This document shows positions 58,118 through 64,000 of a DNA stretch of 64,000 bases, in pieces (the stretch's first letter is position 1; every line of letters starts with the position of its first letter). A program made the position numbers and the translations under genes. Origin of the DNA: Phycisphaerales bacterium. Its GTDB lineage: Bacteria; Planctomycetota; Phycisphaerae; Phycisphaerales; SM1A02. The notes below the pieces were generated by a model. That model saw nothing but the letters and a program-made list of their open reading frames with translations, ran no database searches and had not been told where the DNA came from. The DNA is taken from contig SIAK01000003.1 of the NCBI GenBank assembly GCA_009691805.1, positions 39,520 to 103,519 on the forward strand. The letters run 5' to 3'.

Positions 58118-59089
58118 TCAGTTCGCTTGCGCGACCTTTGCGGGTTTCGCGAGTGAAGCAGCGAGGGATGCGATGTCTTCGGCGGTGAGTTTCGCGTTGG
58201 ACTTCTTCAGCATCTCAACGAACCAAACGATTTCATCAGGCTGCGCGGGGAATCCGATGTTGCCCGTGGGCGCGTTCGAATTGACGAGCGCCTTCCCATC
58301 GCCATCGAGAATCTCGCACCACGGAATGCCGCCGTTTTTTCCTGCGGAGTGTGCCTTCAAGATTGCTTCGCCACCGATCATGCGATCAGTATCAATCTTC
58401 ACATCCACGAACGCCTTCGCCAAAATCGCGGCGTTCGCAGGCATCGCCATCCAATCTTCCAATCGATGACACCAGCCGCACCATGGCGCGCCGAAGTGCA
58501 CGAAGACGAGCTTGCCTTCGGACTTTGCTGTCGCGACAGCGGCGCCGAGAACTTGCTCAGCGTTCAGCGCGGGAGCTTGATGCTGCTTCAAGAACGCGAG
58601 CACCTTCGCACTGTCGTGACCTCTCGGTTCAACACCTGCAGGTTTCTCGAGCGAACCGGTCTCTTGATTTGCAAGCACCGTTCCATCCGCAGCGAGCACA
58701 GTGAGAAACGGAACGCCGTTCCCGTTCTTCTTCAAATCCGCGCCGTACTTCGTGGCGAGATCCTGATGCTTGTCGAAATGCCCAACATCGACGAGCACCA
58801 CCTCATACTCAAAGAGCAATTCTTTTGCGATGTTTCGATCCGCCTCGCACGCCTTATGCAGCAGCACGCACCATCCGCACCAATTCCCTCCCCATTGCAC
58901 AAGCACGCGTGTGTTGTTCCGCTTGGCGTTGGCGAGCGCGGCGGCGAGATCTTTGTTCGCGTCGGCAGACTCGTCGTAGATCTTTTCAATCTTCGCCGGC
59001 GCAGCTGCAGGTGGATCACCCGCGATCGCGAGGTTTGCAGTAGGTGACAGAAGAAAGACTGCAGCGAGGGTGAGCGCGTGTGGGTTCAT
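58118..59089 (-). CDS. Exported protein with two tandem thioredoxin domains
   Basis: 323 residues with a signal peptide (LTLAAVFLLSPTANLAIAG). Two thioredoxin-like domains follow, each with the active site WCGWC: Cys71/Cys74 and Cys204/Cys207. The second is followed by HRLEDWMAMP, a DsbD-gamma/thioredoxin-like pattern. Active sites in the periplasm suggest thiol-disulfide exchange. The gene is divergent from the DUF5993-dsbB pair, with about 240 bases between. The start at 59089 leaves a normal signal peptide. Confidence 0.9.
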   Translation of the reverse strand: MNPHALTLAAVFLLSPTANLAIAGDPPAAAPAKIEKIYDESADANKDLAAALANAKRNNTRVLVQWGGNWCGWCVLLHKACEADRNIAKELLFEYEVVLVDVGHFDKHQDLATKYGADLKKNGNGVPFLTVLAADGTVLANQETGSLEKPAGVEPRGHDSAKVLAFLKQHQAPALNAEQVLGAAVATAKSEGKLVFVHFGAPWCGWCHRLEDWMAMPANAAILAKAFVDVKIDTDRMIGGEAILKAHSAGKNGGIPWCEILDGDGKALVNSNAPTGNIGFPAQPDEIVWFVEMLKKSNAKLTAEDIASLAASLAKPAKVAQAN

Positions 59090-59330
59090 AGGGTTGTCTT
59101 GTACGGCGCGTTTGGAGTCGAAGTTGCTCCCGCGGGGGACGGATTGCGAATCTTCTGCCATGATTCGCGAGATTGCCAGTAGAACGCGGGGTTCGCGAAG
59201 GCGCAGGCGAAAAGGGGAGCTCTAGGAGTCGCAACGAGATGCAATTCTTGCCACGCGTCACTGCGTCATCGCTCTCGGTTTTTGTAGACTAGTCGCGCAC
59301 TCGCAGTTCGCTCAAGGAGGATCGCTCGCG

Positions 59331-59486
59331 ATGGACACGCTCATTTTTCTTCTCATTTTCGTAATGCTTCTCGCAATGTGGCGTGGTCGGTATCGACTCG
59401 GGTGGGTGCTCTTTGTGATCGCCTTCATCATGACGGGGTTGCTCTTCTGGCATCACACGACCGATGCGTTGGAGATCTCATTCTAA
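59331..59486 (+). CDS. DUF5993-like 51-residue membrane protein
   Basis: A small protein with two hydrophobic helices: MDTLIFLLIFVMLLAMW, a short basic loop, then WVLFVIAFIMTGLLFW, and an HH motif near the end. This matches the DUF5993 family, which sits next to dsbB genes. AAGGAGG lies ten bases before the ATG, and its TAA overlaps the dsbB ATG by one base. It is likely a partner of the DsbB protein. Confidence 0.8.
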   Translation: MDTLIFLLIFVMLLAMWRGRYRLGWVLFVIAFIMTGLLFWHHTTDALEISF

Positions 59487-60082
59487 TGGGCGCGTTCCGC
59501 ACTTTGCTTGCGCAGTTCTGTATCGTCGCAGTCTCTTGCGTGCTGCTCGGCGCGTTTGGCGCGCAGTTCCTCCAACACGAAATGCCCTGTCCGCTCTGCA
59601 TCTTGCAGCGCATGGGGATGATGCTCTGCGCCTCGGGTCCGGCGTGGTTGCTCTGCCGCGCTGCGATGCGCGAAGTCGACGCGCGTGATTATGCGGAGTG
59701 CTACGGCCTGAGCATTCTGTCCGCGATTCTCGGCGGTAGCGTTGCGCTTCGACAGATCTGCCTGCACATCGCGCCCGGAGATACAGGCTACGGCAGTCCG
59801 ATGTTCGGATTGCATCTTTACACGTGGTCGTTCATCGTCTTCGTGACCGTCGTCGCAGTGAGTGGATTGCAACTGCTGCTCCTGCCAAAGCGAGCGGAGC
59901 GATTGCGGATTGGCTTCATCCCAAAGGCGTGCGTCGCACTCCTCATCGCCGTTGTTGCCGCCAACACGATTGCAGTCTTCGTCGAAGAGGGATTCCATCT
60001 TTACCTCCCAGATAATCCGACTGAATATCAATTGTTCAGCGATTTTGGATTCAGCACGAGCGCCCCAGCGGCAGCACCCTGA
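59486..60082 (+). CDS. dsbB: Disulfide bond formation protein B family
   Basis: 198 residues with four hydrophobic helices. The first periplasmic pair is CPLC at 35-38 (HEMPCPLCILQRMGMML), the site that passes electrons to quinone. The second periplasmic loop has GYGSPMFGLHLYTW and no Cys pair equivalent to E. coli Cys104/Cys130, so it may work with a separate thiol protein. The start overlaps the DUF5993 stop. Partner candidates are the divergent tandem thioredoxin protein and DUF5993. Confidence 0.85.
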   Translation: MGAFRTLLAQFCIVAVSCVLLGAFGAQFLQHEMPCPLCILQRMGMMLCASGPAWLLCRAAMREVDARDYAECYGLSILSAILGGSVALRQICLHIAPGDTGYGSPMFGLHLYTWSFIVFVTVVAVSGLQLLLLPKRAERLRIGFIPKACVALLIAVVAANTIAVFVEEGFHLYLPDNPTEYQLFSDFGFSTSAPAAAP

Positions 60083-60438
60083 GTTCCGCGCGAAGCCATC
60101 CGAAGCCACCGAAAATCCATTCTGAAGCCATCAGCGGCGATTGTCGCCACCCGCAATCTCATCCAGGATGCACGTTCGGACCGCCCGCGCTCGCATTCCC
60201 GCCCCTGTCTGATGGAATCTGCAAATATTCCCTAGGGAAACTTGCAGGGTGCGTTTCTTGGGCTACTTTCCCGTTGCACCACTGAGGTGTGCGTCTGCTC
60301 ATCGTGCGCTGTTCGCGCTCCGTCGAGTTGCGTTTCCCCGCCTTTCGTAATGGCCTGTGCGCCATCGACAATGTTCATGGAGTTTAGAGCCAACTCCCCA
60401 TTCACTGCGCGGCTCAACGATTGAGAGTAAGTCCCATC
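60083..60438. other. 356-base gap with a 29-base dyad, upstream of the DUF7453-like gene
   Basis: No gene was found. The main feature is a dyad at 60219-60247: CTGCAA and TTGCAG arms flank a perfect TTCCCTAGGGAA core. CACC and GGTG can form another small hairpin near 60277-60291. The leader of the DUF7453-like gene follows; its start has a weak GAGAG as ribosome-binding site. Confidence 0.5.
60219..60247. promoter_or_regulatory. 29-base dyad, possible operator
   Basis: The outer arms CTGCAA (60219-60224) and TTGCAG (60242-60247) are complementary, and the centre TTCCCTAGGGAA (60228-60239) is a perfect palindrome. Spacing between them is 3 and 2 bases. The absence of a T run and of a loop in the centre favours a DNA-binding site over a terminator. 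Confidence 0.4.
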
Positions 60439-62214
60439 ATGACTACCACACGAGTTACCGTCGGAGCATTCTTAACCCTCTCGCTTTCTGCTGCTGCGTT
60501 CGCGATTCCGCAATCGTGGGAGAATGTCATTTCCACGAACGATGCAGGCGTCCCTGGTGTCAAGGGAGCGGTGTGGGTTCCGAATCAATTCAACAATCCA
60601 ACGATTGACACCCTCGGCCGCGTGTCCTTCCGCGGTCAGATCGGCGGCGCGGGCATCACCACTGCGAACTCTCGCCTGATCATGCAAGGCGCGCCGAGTG
60701 CGTGGTCGATCCTTGCTCGCGATGGGTCGGGAGTTCCCGCCAACCTGATCGTTGGGTACGTCTTCAACACGATGACGGGCATCAACGGAGTTGGAAGTGC
60801 GAACAACATTTCTGCCGACGGCGGCGTGCTCGTCTCGGGCAACGTCAACGGACTCGGCGTTGTCGCCACAACCGATACAGCGATGTTCTTCATCGCCGCC
60901 GATGGCGCATCGTCGCTGCTTGTGCGTGAAGGCGATGTTTGCCCTGGCACCGCTGGCGCAACGATGAGCACGGCGATGACGGCGGGATCTGGTCAGCAAA
61001 CGAACAACACCGGTCGCACGATCTTCAACACAGCGTTGCTCGGTGGCGATGTTGTAGGAACGACGAACAACAACGCGATCGTGACCTACTCTCCAACGGG
61101 CGCAGCAACGATCTTCCGCAAGGGTTCGTCCGCACCGGGATTCGCAGACGGCACCACGATGACCCCCGATGCGTTCCAGTTTCAACTGACTGGCAATCAT
61201 GTCGAGTTTGGTGGAACGCTTGTGAATGCAGCAACCGTGACGACCTCCAATGACAAGGCGCGATTCACCTCCTCGGGTGCAGCAGCGGGCTCGCTGCGCA
61301 TGTACATCCGCGAAGGATCAGTAATGGCAGGACTCGAACCACTCGCAGTGAAGCCACTTTCGTCGATCAGCCCGACCCTTCGTTCGTTGCGTCTTGATGG
61401 AAGCATTTTGAACATCGTCGATCTTTCGGGCGGCGACACCGTTGCACTCATCAACGACAAAGCGCTCGTTCGCGAGAGCAACGGCACGTTCAACATGATC
61501 ATGCGTCGCGGTGAATCAGTCCCAGGAGTTGCTGCGCCGACCGTCTTCGGCACGTTCAACACATCCTCCGTCCTGATGAACAACAACGGCATGCTTGCTT
61601 TCCAAGGCATCTTGATGCATTCCGATGGTGTGACAGTGATCACCAACGGCACCTATGTCGGTGTTCGTAAGGCGAATGGCAGCCTCTTCACGCTCATTCG
61701 CCAAGGCGACGCACTTCCCGATGGTTCTGGAACGATCGTTGGAAGCCTGAACGGCAACACCAGCATCTGCTCCAACGACGAAGGTCTCGTCGTCTTCAAT
61801 GCTACCTACACGGGTGGCGCCGCGATCTGCGCCTGGGATGAAACGACTGGTCTGCGCGTGCTCACGAAGACCGGCGATACCAGCTTCACCGGAACAGCAG
61901 CGAATTCGATCTCGCTCATCGGCGGTACCGGCATGAACGGCAACGGCGGTTGCACGGGGCTCAGTTCGAATGGTTGGCTCACGCTCCGTGCAGGTGACTC
62001 CGTCAATTCGAAGTACACGATCGCTCGCATCGACCTTGGAATGGCTCCTGCATCCTGCGTCGCCGATCTCAGTGGCGACGGCATCGTCGATGGCGCGGAT
62101 ATTGCGACCCTCCTCGATTCGTGGAACGCCGCGGGCGGCGATCTTGATAACAGTGGCGTGACCGACGCCGCGGATCTCGCGATCATGCTTGACGCTTGGG
62201 GCGCTTGCCCATAA
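60439..62214 (+). CDS. Secreted DUF7453-like repeat protein with dockerin-like C-terminus
   Basis: 591 residues from ATG 60439. A signal peptide (VGAFLTLSLSAAAFA) leads to a beta-rich body with repeating blocks of the type LVREGDVCPGTAG, LIRQGDALPDGSG and VLTKTGDTSF, each followed by a Gly/Asn-rich stretch. This is the DUF7453 (choice-of-anchor tandem repeat) pattern. The last 50 residues hold two EF-hand/dockerin-like loops: DLSGDGIVDGADIATLLDSW and DLDNSGVTDAADLAIMLDAW. It is probably extracellular. A terminator follows. Confidence 0.85.
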   Translation: MTTTRVTVGAFLTLSLSAAAFAIPQSWENVISTNDAGVPGVKGAVWVPNQFNNPTIDTLGRVSFRGQIGGAGITTANSRLIMQGAPSAWSILARDGSGVPANLIVGYVFNTMTGINGVGSANNISADGGVLVSGNVNGLGVVATTDTAMFFIAADGASSLLVREGDVCPGTAGATMSTAMTAGSGQQTNNTGRTIFNTALLGGDVVGTTNNNAIVTYSPTGAATIFRKGSSAPGFADGTTMTPDAFQFQLTGNHVEFGGTLVNAATVTTSNDKARFTSSGAAAGSLRMYIREGSVMAGLEPLAVKPLSSISPTLRSLRLDGSILNIVDLSGGDTVALINDKALVRESNGTFNMIMRRGESVPGVAAPTVFGTFNTSSVLMNNNGMLAFQGILMHSDGVTVITNGTYVGVRKANGSLFTLIRQGDALPDGSGTIVGSLNGNTSICSNDEGLVVFNATYTGGAAICAWDETTGLRVLTKTGDTSFTGTAANSISLIGGTGMNGNGGCTGLSSNGWLTLRAGDSVNSKYTIARIDLGMAPASCVADLSGDGIVDGADIATLLDSWNAAGGDLDNSGVTDAADLAIMLDAWGACP

Positions 62215-62267
62215 TCGAACTCGCGAACACTCGCGACTCGATCGAAGACCGACAGCATTGAACTCAA

Positions 62268-62306
62268 CACAGGGCGCGCGAGCAACTCGCGCGCCCTGTG
62301 CTTCTT
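62268..62306 (+). terminator. Rho-independent terminator of the DUF7453-like gene
   Basis: CACAGGGCGCGCGAG (62268-62282) pairs perfectly with its complement at 62286-62300 around a CAA loop: 15 GC-rich pairs. CTTCTT follows. It ends the gene 54 bases upstream. Confidence 0.9.
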
Positions 62307-62737
62307 GGGGGTGTCGGAACTGAAGGTTTTCTCGGCGATCGAAGCCTTTTTGATGGCATCCGATTCGCCGAATATCTGCCCGCGATTGCCACAAAAATTT
62401 CCCTTCAGCGCAGTGTTCTTGTAAAGCCCCTGCACGAGTTTTACAGACCCAATCTCGTGTCGCACCACGAATATCGATGAGGTCATTCGTAGGCACGCCT
62501 GCAGGATTGAAAATCTGCATACGACCGCCGCTGGCGGCTCTGGCATATGCACCACGGCGAACGTGCCGCTCATTGATGAGAGCGCTTCGATTGAGGCTGT
62601 CGAAGATTGGAGATTGACGAGGGATTGGGCCTCTCATGCGAGGCCGAGCGCAGCGGGCGGAGTTGCGGTTTTTTGATTCGTTGAAGATTGTGCGGGTTAT
62701 TCAATAGCCTGTTAGAGGTTGTTGCCATACTGCGCGC
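62307..62737. other. 431-base gap with several small hairpins
   Basis: No supported gene on either strand. It contains hairpins at 62527-62538 (GCCGC/GCGGC), 62585-62605 (CTTCGA/TCGAAG) and 62628-62645 (GGCCTC/GAGGCC), then six T residues at 62669-62674. A small structured RNA on the plus strand is possible. It includes the sialidase promoter and leader. Base composition is less GC-rich than neighbouring genes in 62340-62500. Confidence 0.35.
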
Positions 62738-63910
62738 ATGATCTCGTTTATAGCCGTCGCGTCGATGCTCACTGCGGCACTCATGCTCAACAGTCCGCCG
62801 ATTCCGGTGTTTGTCGGCGGCAACGAGGGATATCCGGTGTATCGCATTCCATCGATTGTGCGACTCTGCCCGAGCACAGTTCCCGCGCGCTTACTCGCCT
62901 TCGCGGAGGGTCGCGACACGTTGTCGGACAACGGCCAAAACGATCTCGTGATGAAGAGTTCACTCGACGCAGGCGTTACATGGAGCGCGCTTCAAGTTCT
63001 TCTCGATGTGCCCACGCGCTCGCTCAACAATCCCTGTGCAGTCGTCCTGCGAGATGGAGCGCACAGCGGTCGCGTGCTTCTTATGTTTCAGTCGTACCCG
63101 ATAGGTTGCTCGGAGAGTTGCGTCGAAGTTGGTTATGACATCGGTGCCCATGGCGACAAGATCTGCCGCACATTCACCATGTACTCCGATGATGATGGCG
63201 CAACATGGAGCACGCCAAAGGAAGTGACGCGCGGAGTCAAGCGTGCGACGCGCGTGACAAGCGTCGCGACGGGTCCTGGCGTCGGCATTCAGTTGCGCCG
63301 CGGTGAACATCGTGGGCGCATCGTGATGCCATTCAATGAAGGTCCTGCAGGAAAGTGGCGTGTGTATGCGGCGTTCAGTGATGACGATGGCGAGTCATGG
63401 AACATCGGCGAGCCAGCGAAGGATGGCGGCGAGGAAAACGCGGCCAAAGGTGTTGCCAACGAGGTGCAAATGATCGAGCGTGAAGACGGCGCGGTCGTTC
63501 TCAACGCGCGGCAGTACTACGGTTCTGGCCGCCGAAAGACGGCACTTTCCACTGACGGCGGCGCGAACTTCGGCGCGTTGGTGGACATCCCTGAACTTCC
63601 CGATCCCTCGTGCATGGGCGGATGCATAGTCCTTCACGACGCACTCGATTCGCTTTCGAGCGGCGCGCCTTTCACGACGGTTGCCTTCACAGGCTGCGAC
63701 AGTGAAACGCGGAGAGCCAATGGCGCGCTGTGGATTTCGCGCGATGGAGGTCGCACATGGCCGCAGAAAGTTTCGATCGAAATCAAGGGCTTCGCTTACA
63801 GCGTGCCCGTTGCGCTTGCCGCACATGAAGTTGGCGTGCTGTATGAAACAGCGGGGTACAAGCAGATTGTGTTTACAAAGGTCTCGGTGCCAGACGCGAG
63901 CGTCCGCTAG
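62738..63910 (+). CDS. Secreted exo-sialidase (neuraminidase, GH33-like)
   Basis: 390 residues with a signal peptide. The RIP motif is at 36-38 (VYRIPSI). EGRDTLSDNGQNDLVMK carries the catalytic Arg/Asp region. At least five Asp boxes are visible: SSLDAGVTW near residue 74, then YSDDDGATW, FSDDDGESW, LSTDGGANF and ISRDGGRTW. Near the end, GFAYSVPVAL and VGVLYETAG supply the Tyr nucleophile and Glu region. It would release terminal sialic acids from glycans. No sialic acid uptake or catabolism gene is in the window. Confidence 0.88.
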   Translation: MISFIAVASMLTAALMLNSPPIPVFVGGNEGYPVYRIPSIVRLCPSTVPARLLAFAEGRDTLSDNGQNDLVMKSSLDAGVTWSALQVLLDVPTRSLNNPCAVVLRDGAHSGRVLLMFQSYPIGCSESCVEVGYDIGAHGDKICRTFTMYSDDDGATWSTPKEVTRGVKRATRVTSVATGPGVGIQLRRGEHRGRIVMPFNEGPAGKWRVYAAFSDDDGESWNIGEPAKDGGEENAAKGVANEVQMIEREDGAVVLNARQYYGSGRRKTALSTDGGANFGALVDIPELPDPSCMGGCIVLHDALDSLSSGAPFTTVAFTGCDSETRRANGALWISRDGGRTWPQKVSIEIKGFAYSVPVALAAHEVGVLYETAGYKQIVFTKVSVPDASVR

Positions 63911-63978
63911 CAGGTCGTTGCACAACCTCATTAAACTAACACTTCAGCCTTCGACGACGCGTTTTCTTCGGAGGGAAT

Positions 63979-64000
63979 ATGGATCTCTTGCTTCGATGTA
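63979..64000 (+). CDS. Start of a further gene, cut by the right edge
   Basis: An ATG at 63979 follows GGAGGGAAT with good spacing and continues open (MDLLLRC) to the window end. Only seven codons are visible, so no product can be given. It lies 68 bases after the sialidase stop and may be cotranscribed. Confidence 0.45.

Noticed and set aside
61516..62637. Open frame on the minus strand spanning the DUF7453-like gene end and the following gap
   Set aside because: Mostly antisense to the secreted protein; the part in the gap shows no transposase or other known family.

Overview
The window looks like a chromosomal segment of a planctomycete, most likely from the class Phycisphaerae. This is an inference from gene content, not from a database search. 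Pointers are a prepilin-type protein with an H-X9-DG processing motif, two large secreted proteins that end in dockerin-like 'DxxxDGxxDxxDL' repeats, a secreted sialidase, a VCBS/ASPIC repeat protein, an RNase E with long acidic and Arg/Gly-rich tails, and small conserved hypotheticals. GC is moderately high by eye. GTG and TTG starts and 1-4 base gene overlaps are common. I found no rRNA, tRNA, CRISPR array, insertion sequence or phage gene, so this is mainly core chromosome.

Layout. 1-1.6 kb: a secreted M36-like metallopeptidase cut by the left edge. 1.8-10 kb: smpB, then on the minus strand a compact rne-dxr-rseP-SDR group. 10.5-15.3 kb: ptsI, a zinc-ribbon membrane protein and dnaK. 15.5-20.3 kb: a PAP-phosphatase-like/EEP-nuclease pair, a prepilin-like protein, and an ECF sigma factor with its probable anti-sigma factor. 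20.3-24 kb: an ABC-F protein and two overlapping zinc-ribbon membrane proteins. 24-33 kb: an aminotransferase, dnaE, prfA, rpmE, a PPK2 kinase and a glycine-rich RRM protein. 33.3-36.9 kb: a VCBS/ASPIC protein and an MscS channel.

37-46.9 kb holds the most interesting block: a nine-gene, tightly packed operon for a complete cytochrome c branch. It runs coxB with a fused cytochrome c domain, coxA, coxC, an unknown polytopic protein, a dihaem cytochrome c, a Rieske protein, a cytochrome b with a fused C-terminal cytochrome c domain, a CtaG-like/iron-sulfur membrane fusion, and a FixH/YtkA-like protein. A bc-type quinol:cytochrome c reductase, a caa3-type oxidase and their probable copper and redox assembly factors are therefore encoded together. 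Unusual points are the altered PEWY site of cytochrome b and the CtaG/iron-sulfur fusion.

47-64 kb: DUF899 and DinB-like proteins with overlapping 3' ends, monomeric isocitrate dehydrogenase, purT, an RND efflux pair with a translationally linked membrane protein, a tandem thioredoxin protein divergent from a DUF5993-dsbB pair, a DUF7453-like secreted protein, a structured intergenic stretch, and a sialidase. The start of one more gene lies at the right edge.
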